A stretch of DNA of 64,000 nucleotides from Cronobacter universalis NCTC 9529 (lineage in GTDB: Bacteria; Pseudomonadota; Gammaproteobacteria; Enterobacterales; Enterobacteriaceae). Positions 9,277-19,201 of the stretch are shown piece by piece. Under the pieces are notes generated by a model. It was not told the DNA's origin and made no database searches. It saw only the letters and a list, made by a program, of their open reading frames with translations. The first letter of the stretch is position 1, and each line of letters opens with the position of its first letter. A program made the translations under genes and the position numbers. The DNA is taken from NCBI RefSeq assembly GCF_001277175.1, contig NZ_CP012257.1, positions 4,154,001 to 4,218,000 of the forward strand, written 5' to 3'.

Positions 9277-10824
9277 ATGTCGCTTACTAAAAAACCTGTC
9301 GTATTAGTGATACTGGATGGCTATGGCTACCGTGAAGACAACCAGGATAACGCTATTTCCGCCGCCAAAACGCCTGTGATGGATAGCCTGTGGGCGAGCC
9401 GTCCGCACACCTTGATTGATGCTTCTGGCCTTGAAGTGGGCCTGCCGGACCGTCAGATGGGCAACTCGGAAGTCGGTCACGTTAACCTGGGCGCCGGGCG
9501 CATCGTCTACCAGGATCTCACGCGTCTCGATGTGGAAATCAAAGAGCGCACTTTCTTTGAAAACCCGGTGCTGACCGCCGCTGTGGATAACGCCGTCGCG
9601 GCAGGCAAAGCCGTACATATCATGGGTCTGGCGTCGCCGGGCGGCGTGCACAGCCATGAAGATCATATTCTGGCGATGATTGAACTGGCCGCCGCTCGCG
9701 GGGCAGAGAAAATTTATCTGCACGCGTTCCTGGACGGCCGCGATACGCCGCCGCGCAGCGCGAAGGCCACGCTTGAGAAGTTCGCGGCGAAATTCGCCGA
9801 ACTGGGCAAAGGCCGCGTCGCGTCCATTATTGGTCGTTATTTCGCCATGGATCGCGACAACCGCTGGGACCGCGTGGAGCAGGCGTATGACTTGCTGACG
9901 CTGGCGCAAGGCGAATATGAAGCGCCAAACGCCGTGGCAGGCCTTGAAGCCGCCTACGCGCGCGATGAAAACGATGAATTCGTTAAAGCGACGGTGATTC
10001 GTGCCGAAGGTGAAGCTTCTGCCGCGATGGAAGATGGCGACGCGCTGATTTTCATGAACTTCCGCGCCGACCGCGCTCGTCAGATCACCCGCGCTTTCGT
10101 CAACCGCGATTTCGATGGCTTTAACCGTAAAAAAGTCGTGAAGTTCGCCGATTTTGTCATGCTGACGGAATATGCGGCAGATATCCGCACCGCCTGCGCT
10201 TACCCGCCGGCCTCGCTGCTGAACACCTTCGGCGAGTGGATGGCGAAACATGACAAAACCCAGCTGCGCATCTCCGAAACCGAGAAATACGCGCATGTGA
10301 CCTTCTTCTTTAACGGCGGCGTGGAAGAGCCGTTCCCGGGCGAAGATCGTATTCTGATTAATTCGCCGAAAGTGGCGACCTACGATCTACAGCCGGAAAT
10401 GAGCTCCGCCGAGCTGACCGAAAAACTGGTCGGCGCCATCAACAGCGGCAAGTACGACGCCATTATCTGTAACTACCCGAACGGCGATATGGTCGGCCAT
10501 ACCGGCGTATTTGACGCGGCGGTCGCGGCGGTGGAAGCGCTCGATAACTGCATCGCGCAGGTGACCCGCGCCGTTGAGGCCGCAGGCGGCCAGATGCTTA
10601 TCACCGCCGACCACGGCAACGCCGAACAGATGCGCGATCCCGCGACGGGCCAGGCGCATACCGCGCACACCAACCTGCCGGTGCCGCTGATTTATGTGGG
10701 CGATAAAACGGTGAAAGCGGTAGACGGCGGTAAGCTCTCGGATATCGCGCCAACCCTGCTGACCCTGATGGGGATGGAAATCCCGCAAGAGATGACTGGC
10801 AAGCCGCTGTTCATCGTGGAATAA
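9277..10824 (+). CDS. gpmM: 2,3-bisphosphoglycerate-independent phosphoglycerate mutase
   Basis: GpmM interconverts 3- and 2-phosphoglycerate using two Mn2+ ions and a phosphoserine intermediate, with no need for 2,3-bisphosphoglycerate. The 515-residue length is normal. Metal-binding [10 protein letters not shown] lies at 12-21, the nucleophile S64 in [16 protein letters not shown], and the C-terminal metal site in [24 protein letters not shown] (about 149-161) is the substrate-binding stretch. It is followed after nine bases by envC, as in E. coli. Confidence 0.97.
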   Translation: MSLTKKPVVLVILDGYGYREDNQDNAISAAKTPVMDSLWASRPHTLIDASGLEVGLPDRQMGNSEVGHVNLGAGRIVYQDLTRLDVEIKERTFFENPVLTAAVDNAVAAGKAVHIMGLASPGGVHSHEDHILAMIELAAARGAEKIYLHAFLDGRDTPPRSAKATLEKFAAKFAELGKGRVASIIGRYFAMDRDNRWDRVEQAYDLLTLAQGEYEAPNAVAGLEAAYARDENDEFVKATVIRAEGEASAAMEDGDALIFMNFRADRARQITRAFVNRDFDGFNRKKVVKFADFVMLTEYAADIRTACAYPPASLLNTFGEWMAKHDKTQLRISETEKYAHVTFFFNGGVEEPFPGEDRILINSPKVATYDLQPEMSSAELTEKLVGAINSGKYDAIICNYPNGDMVGHTGVFDAAVAAVEALDNCIAQVTRAVEAAGGQMLITADHGNAEQMRDPATGQAHTAHTNLPVPLIYVGDKTVKAVDGGKLSDIAPTLLTLMGMEIPQEMTGKPLFIVE

Positions 10825-10833
10825 TCCCTCCCC

Positions 10834-12117
10834 ATGAGGGGAAAGGCGATTTTTTCAATAACATGGGGCAACAGGCCGTTTCGGTTCTCACTCAAGCCCC
10901 TGCTTTACGCCAGCGCGCTCAGCGCTGGCGTATTGTTATGCCCGCTTTCCGCCCACGCGGATGACCGCGATCAGCTTAAATCCATTCAGGATGACATCGC
11001 CGCCAAAGAGCGCGCCGTGCGCCAGCAGCAGCAGCAGCGCGCGAAGCTGCTCGCCCAGCTGAAAAGCCAGGAACAGGCGATCGCCGCCGCCAGCCGCAAG
11101 CTGCGCGAAACCCAGAATACGCTGGCGGATCTCAACCGTCAGATAGCCCAGATGAACGACTCCATCGCAAAGCTTGAAAAGCAAAAAGCGGCCCAGGAAC
11201 GCAACCTGGCGGCCCAGCTTGACGCGGCGTTTCGTCAGGGGCAGCACAGCGGCCTTCAGTTGATCCTGAGCGGCGAAGAGAGCCAGCGCGGCCAGCGTTT
11301 ACAGGCCTATTTCGGTTATCTCAACGAAGCGCGTCAGGAAACTATCGCCCAGCTCAAGCAAACGCGCGAAGAAGTCGCCACGCAAAAAGCGGAGCTTGAA
11401 GAGAAGCAGACGCAGCAGCAGACGCTGCTTTATGAGCAGCAGGCGCAGCAGGCGAAGCTGGAGCAGGCCCGCAACGAACGTAAGAAAACCCTCGGCGCGC
11501 TGGATTCGTCCATCCAGGAAGGTCAGCAGCAGTTAAGCGAACTGCGCGCCAACGAATCGCGCCTGCGCGATCGCATCGCCCGTGCGGAAGCGGCGGCCAA
11601 AGCCCGCGCCGAACGCGAAGCGCGTGAAGCCGAGCAGGTCCGTTCCCGTCAGAAAGAGGCGACGCGCAAAGGCACCACCTATAAACCTTCCGACAGCGAA
11701 CGTTCGCTGATGGCGCGCACCGGCGGGCTCGGTTCGCCGAACGGCCAGGCATTCTGGCCGGTACGCGGCCCGATGCTGCACCGTTATGGCGAACAGCTGC
11801 AAGGTGAACTACGTTGGAAAGGCATCGTTATCGGCGCCAGCGAAGGCACCGAGGTGAAAGCCATCGCCGACGGGCGCGTGATCCTGGCCGACTGGCTGCA
11901 GGGTTATGGCCTGGTCGTGGTGGTTGAACACGGAAAAGGCGACATGAGCCTTTACGGTTACAACCAGAGCGCGCTGGTCAACGTGGGCGCGCAGGTCCGC
12001 GCCGGTCAGCCCATCGCGCTGGTGGGCAACAGCGGCGGTCAGGGTCGGCCTTCACTCTATTTTGAAATTCGCCGTCAGGGTCAGGCGGTCAATCCACAAC
12101 CGTGGTTGGGAAGATAA
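10834..12117 (+). CDS. envC: Amidase activator EnvC (murein hydrolase activator)
   Basis: EnvC is a periplasmic divisome factor that, under FtsEX control, activates amidases AmiA and AmiB to split septal peptidoglycan. The N-terminus carries a signal peptide (FSLKPLLYASALSAGVLL...SAHA). A long coiled coil rich in Q, K, E and A follows (about residues 40-280), then a C-terminal LytM domain (about 310-427). The LytM domain lacks the zinc-binding histidines, as in known EnvC, so it is an activator rather than a hydrolase. The ATG at 10834 has a weak ribosome site but is the only in-frame ATG before the signal peptide. Confidence 0.94.
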   Translation: MRGKAIFSITWGNRPFRFSLKPLLYASALSAGVLLCPLSAHADDRDQLKSIQDDIAAKERAVRQQQQQRAKLLAQLKSQEQAIAAASRKLRETQNTLADLNRQIAQMNDSIAKLEKQKAAQERNLAAQLDAAFRQGQHSGLQLILSGEESQRGQRLQAYFGYLNEARQETIAQLKQTREEVATQKAELEEKQTQQQTLLYEQQAQQAKLEQARNERKKTLGALDSSIQEGQQQLSELRANESRLRDRIARAEAAAKARAEREAREAEQVRSRQKEATRKGTTYKPSDSERSLMARTGGLGSPNGQAFWPVRGPMLHRYGEQLQGELRWKGIVIGASEGTEVKAIADGRVILADWLQGYGLVVVVEHGKGDMSLYGYNQSALVNVGAQVRAGQPIALVGNSGGQGRPSLYFEIRRQGQAVNPQPWLGR

Positions 12118-12120
12118 GTT

Positions 12121-13062
12121 TTGCTTCAGTTGCGTCGTCTTGTTTTTGTTCTCGCCGGTTCGCTGGCGCTCGCCGCTCCCGCCCTTGCCGGCAAACTCGC
12201 TATCGTGATTGATGATTTCGGCTATCGCCCCAGCACCGAAAACCAGGTGCTGGCGATGCCCGCGGAAGTCTCCGTCGCCGTGCTCCCCAACGCGCCGCAC
12301 GCCCGAGAAATGGCGACCAAAGCCCATAATCAGGGGCATGACGTGCTCATTCACCTGCCGATGGCGCCGCTCAGCAAACAGCCGCTGGAGAAAGATACCC
12401 TGCGCCCGGACATGAGCGCCGATGAAATCTCGCGTATTATTCGCGAAGCGGTAAATAGCGTGCCTTACGCCATCGGCATGAATAACCATATGGGCAGCGC
12501 AATGACATCAAGTCTTCCCGGTATGCAGAAAGTGATGGCGTCGCTCGCGCACTACAATCTCTTTTTTCTCGACAGCATGACCATCGGCAACAGCCAGGCC
12601 ATGCGGGCCGCCGCAGGCACCGGCGTGAAGGTCATCAAACGCAAGGTGTTTCTGGACGATACCCAGAACGACGCGGACATCCGCTACCAGTTTAACCGCG
12701 CGGTCGCGCTGGCGCGCCGCAACGGCTCGGCCATCGCTATCGGCCACCCGCATCCGACCACGGTACGCGTGCTTCAGCAGATGCTCTACAGTCTGCCGCC
12801 TGATATTACGCTGGTACGCGCGAGCAGCCTGCTGAATGAGCCGCAGGTTGATACCTCCAGACCAAACGCCTCGCCGCCTTCGCAGACCGCGCCTGCCGCG
12901 CCGCGTAATCCGTTCCGGGGCGTGAAGATCTGCAAACCGAAACGCCAGCCTGAGCCGGTCTACGCCACCCGTTTCTTTACGGTGATTAGCGAAAGCGTCA
13001 GCGAGAGCCCGCTGGTGAGTTATCTGCGCCATCAGTGGCAGGGCTGGGGCAAACCGTCCTGA
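12121..13062 (+). CDS. yibQ: Divergent polysaccharide deacetylase-family protein YibQ
   Basis: This exported protein of 313 residues belongs to the divergent polysaccharide deacetylase family; its substrate is unknown. The start is TTG at 12121, three bases after the envC stop, and the resulting MLQLRRLVFVLAGSLALAAPALAG aligns with E. coli YibQ and forms a signal peptide. Conserved stretches include KLAIVIDDFGYRP, MPAEVSVAVLPNAPHA, HLPMAP, GMNNHMGSAMT and IAIGHPHP. The tight spacing to envC points to one transcript and a possible cell-wall role. It ends at a strong terminator. Confidence 0.92.
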   Translation: MLQLRRLVFVLAGSLALAAPALAGKLAIVIDDFGYRPSTENQVLAMPAEVSVAVLPNAPHAREMATKAHNQGHDVLIHLPMAPLSKQPLEKDTLRPDMSADEISRIIREAVNSVPYAIGMNNHMGSAMTSSLPGMQKVMASLAHYNLFFLDSMTIGNSQAMRAAAGTGVKVIKRKVFLDDTQNDADIRYQFNRAVALARRNGSAIAIGHPHPTTVRVLQQMLYSLPPDITLVRASSLLNEPQVDTSRPNASPPSQTAPAAPRNPFRGVKICKPKRQPEPVYATRFFTVISESVSESPLVSYLRHQWQGWGKPS

Positions 13063-13065
13063 ATA

Positions 13066-13093
13066 AAAAAACCCGCCTGAAGGCGGGTTTTTT
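13066..13093. terminator. Bidirectional terminator between yibQ and the GT2 gene
   Basis: CCCGCC (13072-13077), loop TGAA, GGCGGG (13082-13087), with an A-run on the left and a T-run on the right. It suits both the + strand yibQ transcript and the convergent minus-strand glycosyltransferase. Confidence 0.92.
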
Positions 13094-13094
13094 A

Positions 13095-13895
13095 TTAGCG
13101 TGGAAGCGGCGAGTCAGAATGTTTTTTTATCGGCAGCTTTTTTTTAGCGCCGTGCGCATACCAGGCTTTGAAATATTTCAGAAAGCTGTAAAAGGTGGCA
13201 TATAACCCCGTCACCAGCCCTACCCGGCCTTGCCGCCAGGCGCCGCTAAACAGATACCATTTAAAAAACGCGCCGATGGCGCTAATCACGCCGCGCAGCA
13301 GCGAAGGACGGACGGTTTTATATTTCACCAGCCGCGTGGTGTAGCTGTTTAACTTACTAAAAACCTCATGTAGCGAGTAAAACGTATCATGGCGGACATA
13401 GCCCGGGATCTTTACCGTCTCTGACGGGCCTTCAACTTTATCATCCACGGGGCGGTCATTAAAACGCGCCGCATGGCGGTTAAAAAGCCGGATCGGGAAA
13501 TCGGGTGACGAGATGGGGTAAATGGTGCGAACAGGCTCACCCAGCACATGCCAGTAACGCGAAATCCGCCAGGCCTGCTCAGGCCGCGGCTCGTCGCCGG
13601 CTTTAAGCGCCAGAATAAAATTAACGGTTTCATCATCGAGGATTTCGTCGCTGTCCATGCAGAGCACCCAGTCATGGGTGGCCAGGCTAATCGCATGGTT
13701 CATTTGCTGGCCGTGCATAGAATAAGAGTTATGGAAAGGTTTAACTCCATAACTTTCACATATATTTATAGTGTCGTCGCAACTCCCCGAATCAACGATA
13801 ATAAATTCATCAGCCACTTTTTTTAATGGCGCGATGACCTCATGTAAAAGACGCGCGGAATTACAGGTAAGCAAACACACCGAAATTTTAAACAT
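13095..13895 (-). CDS. Family 2 glycosyltransferase, WaaE-like
   Basis: This is a cytosolic-face GT-A sugar transferase of 266 residues. The N-terminal nucleotide-sugar domain shows ISVCLLTCNSA, FIIVDSGSCDDT and the metal-binding DWVLCMDSDEIL (around residue 95). The C-terminal part is basic and aromatic (AFFKWYLFSGAW...), as in WaaE/KdtX proteins that add sugars to the inner LPS core. A paralog of the same type lies at 33810-34577 beside waaA. The donor and acceptor are unknown. I chose the ATG at 13895; a TTG four codons upstream is possible. It occupies the yibQ-tdh interval, where E. coli has a different glycosyltransferase. Confidence 0.8.
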   Translation of the reverse strand: MFKISVCLLTCNSARLLHEVIAPLKKVADEFIIVDSGSCDDTINICESYGVKPFHNSYSMHGQQMNHAISLATHDWVLCMDSDEILDDETVNFILALKAGDEPRPEQAWRISRYWHVLGEPVRTIYPISSPDFPIRLFNRHAARFNDRPVDDKVEGPSETVKIPGYVRHDTFYSLHEVFSKLNSYTTRLVKYKTVRPSLLRGVISAIGAFFKWYLFSGAWRQGRVGLVTGLYATFYSFLKYFKAWYAHGAKKKLPIKKHSDSPLPR

Positions 13896-14063
13896 ATGAA
13901 TCGCCAACCGTTATCAACGAATATGCCTAAAGAGAATAACAATTATAGCGCTGATTTTTTGCTGCAAATCGCACACTGTTATCGTTTACCCCGTAATGTA
14001 ATTAAGCTCGCTTATTTGAAGTGCGCGTTTCATTGATTTAATGAATAAATTTGTTCGCAGGGC

Positions 14064-14092
14064 CTGTCATCAAAGAAAGATAATACTATAAT
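14064..14092 (+). promoter_or_regulatory. Probable sigma-70 promoter for the 14.1-16.3 kb gene pair
   Basis: A perfect -10 TATAAT lies at 14087-14092, with CTGTCA (four of six matches to TTGACA) at 14064-14069 and a 17-base spacer. Transcription would begin near 14099, about 28 bases before the start codon. Confidence 0.45.
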
Positions 14093-14126
14093 GCTGCCTC
14101 TGTAAGGATGAGATGAGCAGCGTTTT

Positions 14127-15359
14127 ATGGCTTCAGAGCAGCGTAAGATCCTCTTGCTGGATAATGGCAAAGAATGGGGCGGCGGCACCAACAGCATGCT
14201 TGAATTGCTAAAGCGCATCGATCGCCAGCGATTCGATATTACTTGTTGTTTTTATTACAACTATTCTCGTGGCGAGGGGCAAACTATCGAGTCCGTGCTT
14301 AACAGCATCGGCATACCTGTGATCTTCCATCCCCCTAAAAAGCAGCCTCTCTGGGCTAAAGTTGCGAAAGAAATGGGGCGCGCCTGCCTGTTTTTCAGCC
14401 GGGCCGGACGTAAAGCTGTTACCCGACAGATAGATTATTTCTGGCGTATCAAACCGGACGCGCTGGCGCTCAGAAATATGCTTAAAAGCGGCGGTTATGA
14501 CATCCTTTACATGAATAATCAGCCAGGTTCAAACATTGAAGGTTATGTTGCCGCCGCACCGCTGCCTGTCTCTGTGGTGCAGCATTGCCGTATCGAACCG
14601 GTTATGACGCCTGATATCGCCCGACGAGTAAACGAAACCGCAAGCGCGGTGATAGCGGTTTCTCATGGCGTGGAAAAAGTATTAGTGGCAAACGGCGTTA
14701 ACGCGTCGCTTTGTCATACCGTCACTAATGCTATTGATGTTAACCAGCCGCTGCCTGAGCGACAGGCGATGCGAAATGCTTTAGGCATTGATGATGAGAC
14801 ATTCCTGTTCGGCAGTATCGGCTCGCTGATCCCACGAAAATCACATCATCATACGCTTGAGGCGCTTTCCCGTTTTCATCTGGCTCATCCTGAAGCGAAA
14901 TGGAAAGTGATACTGACAGGAGACGGCCCTGAAAGGGGTAAGCTGGCAGAACTGGCACAGCGCTACGGATTACAGGATAAGGTCGTTTTCACCGGTTTTA
15001 GAAATAATCCTCTCGATTATCTGGCGGCCTTCGATACCTTTATTCTGGCCTCCAGCAGCGAAGGCTTGCCGCGCGTGGTGCTGGAATCCATGCTGCTGGG
15101 CACTGTTGTGATCGGCTCAGCGGTGACAGGCACGGCAGAACTGATAAACCATGAGCAAACGGGCCTGCTTTTCCCTTATGGCGACGTTGCGCTTCTCGCT
15201 TCTCTGATGGAGCGCGTCTGGCAGGATGCCGCTTTGCGCCAACGGTTAAAATCTGAGGCCGCTCTTCATGTCAGAGCGCATTACTCTATAGAACATTACG
15301 TTGCAGGCGTAGAAGCGATATTAAGTAACGTACAACCAATACGGAATTTCGATGTTTAA
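14127..15359 (+). CDS. Family 4 glycosyltransferase
   Basis: This is a GT-B retaining glycosyltransferase of 410 residues. The N-terminal acceptor domain starts with ILLLDNGKEWGGGTNSMLELL, a glycine-rich acceptor loop. The C-terminal donor domain has GSLIPRKSHHHTLEAL, VILTGDGPERGKL, VVFTGFRNNPLDYL and the EX7E-type motif SSSEGLPRVVLESMLLG (around residue 315). These are the hallmarks of GT4 enzymes that use NDP-sugars. It overlaps the next gene by eight bases, so the pair is translationally coupled. The sugar is not predictable from sequence. Neighbouring WaaE-like and phosphoethanolamine-transferase genes suggest cell-surface glycan, probably LPS core, decoration. Confidence 0.8.
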   Translation: MASEQRKILLLDNGKEWGGGTNSMLELLKRIDRQRFDITCCFYYNYSRGEGQTIESVLNSIGIPVIFHPPKKQPLWAKVAKEMGRACLFFSRAGRKAVTRQIDYFWRIKPDALALRNMLKSGGYDILYMNNQPGSNIEGYVAAAPLPVSVVQHCRIEPVMTPDIARRVNETASAVIAVSHGVEKVLVANGVNASLCHTVTNAIDVNQPLPERQAMRNALGIDDETFLFGSIGSLIPRKSHHHTLEALSRFHLAHPEAKWKVILTGDGPERGKLAELAQRYGLQDKVVFTGFRNNPLDYLAAFDTFILASSSEGLPRVVLESMLLGTVVIGSAVTGTAELINHEQTGLLFPYGDVALLASLMERVWQDAALRQRLKSEAALHVRAHYSIEHYVAGVEAILSNVQPIRNFDV

Positions 15360-16272
15360 ATTTTTGAATCCTCGCTACAGGCATGTCTCTTCCCGCCATA
15401 ACATCCCCTATTCTGAAGCCGCTACGGGTGCGAAAACTATTCCTGTCACCTCTGTCGTGATTCCATGTGCAGGCAGTGATTATATAGAAGAAGGTAAACT
15501 CTCCGCGGAGTTCGCCGCTCGTTTCGCGCCGGAACTGACGGAGATTGTTATTGTTTCCGATCAAAGCGCGCAAGCGTTCGGCGCCTTACCTGCCAAAGTC
15601 CGGGTCGCCACGCTGAATGTGCCGGAACGGGAAGAAAGCTACCGCTATAAGCAAATTTATCGCAGTCGGCTTATCAAAATTCAGGCGCCTTTACAGGCGA
15701 AAACCGACGGCATTTTGATGATCGATTCCGATCTTAATCTGCTGCAATCGCCCAATATTCATGTGGAAGAACAGACGCTCTATTCCAGCTTCCGCCAGGG
15801 CAAAATGATTGCCAAGCTTGACGGAGTGCCTGAAGGCAAAGCACCGGCTTATTATCAACATACTGTGCGGCCTTATCTGGTCGATCATGTGAACGGCGCA
15901 TATCTTGCCGCGTCCCGCCAGACCTGGCGCCGCATTTGTCCGTTCTGGCTGACGCTGTTTCAGGATACCTGGGAATTAATGGACGATACGCAACCGCCAA
16001 CCGATCAACTCCCGTTGGCGGCGCTGATTGATATGCTGGATTTGCGTACGGTAAACCTGGGGCCGTGGGCAAACTGGCCGGTTTCGAAAAAGATAGGCGG
16101 TACGCCGTCAGTCATCCCCAAAGAGGTGATCGGCGCGCATGGCGGTTTTCCGCTTTCCGAGTGGCAAAAATATCTGGTTTCGCCAGATGCCCCGTTGCTC
16201 TTTAAAGGTCAGGATTATACCCGTAAGGTGCGCTACCTGACCGATGAAGAAAAATCTCAGGCTCAAAAATAG
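15352..16272 (+). CDS. Putative GT-A-fold glycosyltransferase, unrecognised family
   Basis: I do not recognise a named homolog for this 306-residue protein. SVVIPCAGSDYI near residue 35 and KTDGILMIDSDLNLL near 120 look like the start strand and the metal-binding DxD motif of a GT-A sugar transferase, so the function is inferred from fold motifs. There is no signal peptide or membrane helix, fitting a cytosolic enzyme. Its start codon lies inside the end of the preceding GT4 gene, so they almost certainly act in one pathway. An intrinsic terminator follows. It could also be a sugar-binding partner without catalysis. Confidence 0.6.
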   Translation: MFKFLNPRYRHVSSRHNIPYSEAATGAKTIPVTSVVIPCAGSDYIEEGKLSAEFAARFAPELTEIVIVSDQSAQAFGALPAKVRVATLNVPEREESYRYKQIYRSRLIKIQAPLQAKTDGILMIDSDLNLLQSPNIHVEEQTLYSSFRQGKMIAKLDGVPEGKAPAYYQHTVRPYLVDHVNGAYLAASRQTWRRICPFWLTLFQDTWELMDDTQPPTDQLPLAALIDMLDLRTVNLGPWANWPVSKKIGGTPSVIPKEVIGAHGGFPLSEWQKYLVSPDAPLLFKGQDYTRKVRYLTDEEKSQAQK

Positions 16273-16290
16273 TCGGGGCATTCCTATAAA

Positions 16291-16312
16291 AAGCGCCTGA
16301 TGGCGCTTTTTT
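16291..16312 (+). terminator. Terminator after the GT4/GT-A pair
   Basis: AAGCGCC (16291-16297), loop TGAT, GGCGCTT (16302-16308), then a T-run to 16312; A residues precede the stem. Confidence 0.9.
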
Positions 16313-16362
16313 AATAGGCAGAATAAGCCGTGAAAGGCCAGCTAATAAAATATACCGCTGCC

Positions 16363-17943
16363 TTAACGAATATTATCCCACTCATAGACTTTACCTGTGG
16401 TATCCATAACCGCGACATCCTTATTATACTGCGCCAGCCAGGACGACAAGGAATGTGTCTCTTCGCCTTCTCGATGAATGCCTAACCATAACTCAGCAAG
16501 CGTATTCACATCATCGGTAGACCACATGCGGTCATACTCCCCGGTCAGTTTGTCCTTCGCTGCGACCGGTTGCGCATACCAGATGAACATCGGAACCTGT
16601 AGCGCTTCCCGGGGCGGCCTGGCGCCGCCATGCGAATACACCACGGCGCGGGAAGGATCGCGTATCAGGGCGTGATCGGAGAAGTAGAGAACGGAAGAGC
16701 GGCTGTTGCCCAGCGCGCGAAAAACCTGGCCCATGATGGTATCAGTAAAGCGCACCGAATTATCGTAACAGTCGTCAGCTTTATTACCGCTGTTGAAAAC
16801 CGTCTGATCCACCGGAAAACGTTGGCAGGCAGGTTCATGGCTGCCGTACAGATGTAAAACGATCAGTTTTTTACCCGGTGTTTTTAATGCCTCGTTAAGG
16901 CGCGGCAGCAGAGCATCATCATATCCCTCGTCTGTCCATGCGCTTTGATGCGCGTTCAGGGCGATAGCCGTAATAATATTATTATGCGCGCCGCCTTTTC
17001 CCTGACGGCTGAACCAGTAGGTGTCGTAACCCGCTTTGTTGGCGATATTAATGATGTTGTCACCATATTTACGCGGATCGCGCGCTTTTACGGTATCCGC
17101 CGTCAAAGCCATCGGCACCGCCATAATGGTGACCGGGGCCGGAGCCACCGCGTTGCGAAACAGCAGAAGACGATCTTTTTGGGCATCCAGCTCTGGCGTG
17201 GTGTCACGCTCATAACCGTAAATGCCCATATTTTTTGTGCGTTCAGATTCGCCGACAATCAGAACATAATTTTCAATGCCGGTATCTGCAACGGCGATTT
17301 TATAATCAGGAATAGTATTACCCACGCTCGCTACCACAGCGTTATCTTCCGCCGCCTGCATAAAGACTTTGGCGGTGCTGACCGGCGTTGATTGCATGAA
17401 ACGCTGCGTCAGGCTTTCTACATTGCTTTTACGAATCTGATGTAACCACGCCTGCGTAAAAAAGCCGAATAATGTCAGGCCCAGGATAATAGCAGGCCAG
17501 CGCCTGAACCGGAGAGGTATCGGCCATGCCCCGCTATTCGCCGTAAAAATAAACAGCGCCGAAAGAGCAATAAATAACAGGCCGTCACGCCAGTAGAGTC
17601 CGAGCATCGATTTTGCTTCAGCCGGCGTGGTATTAAGCACACTTAAGGCAAATCCATAACTAAATGCTGAATTAAAGTTTGTCCATGCATAAAGCTGAAG
17701 CGTCACGTCCGCCGCCATTGGCACTAAAAAAAGCGCGGCCAGCAGGTTTCTGAAGCCTTTGTTACTGATGGTTTTAATCGCAAATACCAGCAAGGCAAAA
17801 ACCAGCGCCCGGTTGATGACCGTATTATATTTTTCATTTAATACATTAGCGTAGATAACGATTAACAGCGAAATAACCAGCGGTACGACGCTCGAAATAC
17901 GGAAACCATATTTCGTCGCCTTTTGTTCTAACAGAATAGACAT
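16363..17943 (-). CDS. Phosphoethanolamine transferase-like membrane enzyme
   Basis: This inner-membrane enzyme of 526 residues has five N-terminal helices (about the first 180 residues) and a large periplasmic alkaline-phosphatase-fold domain. It belongs to the EptA/EptB/CptA group, which moves phosphoethanolamine from phosphatidylethanolamine onto LPS or other glycans. Metal-site motifs visible are VGESERTKNMGIYGYERDTTP, LYFSDHALI and VYSHGGARPP; the likely nucleophile threonine is in APAPVTIMAVP. The usual SCGT sequence around the nucleophile is replaced by APVT, so it is not a close EptA. I chose the ATG at 17943; a TTG further upstream has no family support. The context suggests core heptose or sugar modification. 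Confidence 0.8.
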   Translation of the reverse strand: MSILLEQKATKYGFRISSVVPLVISLLIVIYANVLNEKYNTVINRALVFALLVFAIKTISNKGFRNLLAALFLVPMAADVTLQLYAWTNFNSAFSYGFALSVLNTTPAEAKSMLGLYWRDGLLFIALSALFIFTANSGAWPIPLRFRRWPAIILGLTLFGFFTQAWLHQIRKSNVESLTQRFMQSTPVSTAKVFMQAAEDNAVVASVGNTIPDYKIAVADTGIENYVLIVGESERTKNMGIYGYERDTTPELDAQKDRLLLFRNAVAPAPVTIMAVPMALTADTVKARDPRKYGDNIINIANKAGYDTYWFSRQGKGGAHNNIITAIALNAHQSAWTDEGYDDALLPRLNEALKTPGKKLIVLHLYGSHEPACQRFPVDQTVFNSGNKADDCYDNSVRFTDTIMGQVFRALGNSRSSVLYFSDHALIRDPSRAVVYSHGGARPPREALQVPMFIWYAQPVAAKDKLTGEYDRMWSTDDVNTLAELWLGIHREGEETHSLSSWLAQYNKDVAVMDTTGKVYEWDNIR

Positions 17944-18166
17944 GACTACCCGGACAGTATTTAACTCTTTCCTGACGACACCCTTATCACCGGACAAAAG
18001 AAGACCGACCCTCTTTCAAATAAAAGAGAGCCAGGTATCGGCGTGATACTGGGCGTAAAAAAGAAGCGTTATTAAAATTTGGGCAGACGGTAGCAACTCG
18101 TCTTTATTAAGTCAAACCACTGAAAATAGTAGCAGCGCCCGAATAATCAGGCGCCGCAGTTAATGG

Positions 18167-19192
18167 TTAATCCCAGCTCAGGATCACCTTGCCAGACTGG
18201 CCGGAACGCATAGCGTCAAAGCCTTTCTGGAAATCGTCGATGGTGAAGCGGTGCGTAATAATCGGCGACAGATCCAGGCCGGACTGAATGAGCGCCGCCA
18301 TTTTGTACCAGGTTTCAAACATCTCGCGGCCATAAATACCTTTGATGAAGAGCCCTTTAAAAATGACTTTGTTCCAGTCGATGGACATATCGGAGGGCGG
18401 AATACCCAGCATCGCAATACGTCCGCCGTGGTTCATGGTATCCAGCATGGTGCGAAATGCCGGCGGCGCGCCGGACATCTCCAGACCCACATCGAAGCCT
18501 TCGGTCATGCCCAGTTCGTTCATCACGTCCTGCAGGCTTTCGTTCGCCACGTTCACCGCGCGGGTGACGCCCATTTTGCGCGCCAGGGACAGACGGTATT
18601 CGTTCACGTCGGTGATCACGACGTTGCGCGCGCCGACATGTTTCGCCACCGCTGCCGCCATAATGCCAATCGGGCCTGCGCCAGAAACCAGCACATCTTC
18701 ACCGACCAGATCAAACGAGAGCGCCGTGTGGACGGCGTTGCCGAACGGGTCGAAGATGGAGGCCAGATCGTCGGAAATGTTGTCCGGGATTTTGAACGCG
18801 TTAAAGGCCGGGATCACCAGATACTCGGCGAAACAGCCCGGACGGTTGACACCCACGCCAACGGTGTTGCGGCACAGATGCGTGCGCCCGCCGCGGCAGT
18901 TACGGCAGTGGCCGCAGGTAATGTGCCCTTCGCCGCTGACGCGGTCGCCGATTTTAAAGCCTTTCACTTCCTGCCCGATGCCGACCACTTCGCCGACATA
19001 TTCATGCCCGACGACCATCGGTACCGGAATGGTCTTCTGCGACCAGTCGTCCCAGTTGTAAATATGCACGTCGGTGCCGCAAATCGCGGTTTTGCGAATT
19101 TTGATCAGCAGATCGTTGTGACCCACTTCTGGCTCCGGCACATCGGTCATCCAGATGCCTTCTGCCGGTTGCAGTTTTGATAATGCTTTCAT
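18167..19192 (-). CDS. tdh: L-threonine 3-dehydrogenase
   Basis: Tdh oxidises threonine with NAD+ to 2-amino-3-ketobutyrate, which Kbl then cleaves to glycine and acetyl-CoA. It is a 341-residue zinc alcohol-dehydrogenase-type enzyme. The catalytic zinc site is in [14 protein letters not shown] and [10 protein letters not shown], the structural zinc cysteines in [15 protein letters not shown], and the NAD site in [20 protein letters not shown]. It lies nine bases after kbl on the same strand, an operon conserved in enterics. Confidence 0.97.
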   Translation of the reverse strand: MKALSKLQPAEGIWMTDVPEPEVGHNDLLIKIRKTAICGTDVHIYNWDDWSQKTIPVPMVVGHEYVGEVVGIGQEVKGFKIGDRVSGEGHITCGHCRNCRGGRTHLCRNTVGVGVNRPGCFAEYLVIPAFNAFKIPDNISDDLASIFDPFGNAVHTALSFDLVGEDVLVSGAGPIGIMAAAVAKHVGARNVVITDVNEYRLSLARKMGVTRAVNVANESLQDVMNELGMTEGFDVGLEMSGAPPAFRTMLDTMNHGGRIAMLGIPPSDMSIDWNKVIFKGLFIKGIYGREMFETWYKMAALIQSGLDLSPIITHRFTIDDFQKGFDAMRSGQSGKVILSWD

Positions 19193-19201
19193 TCCACGCC
19201 C

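Noticed and set aside
9304..10296. 330-codon open frame antisense to gpmM, and a similar 298-codon frame antisense to pfkA (370-1266)
   Set aside because: Both are shadows of strongly coding, conserved genes; low-complexity composition and no ribosome site.
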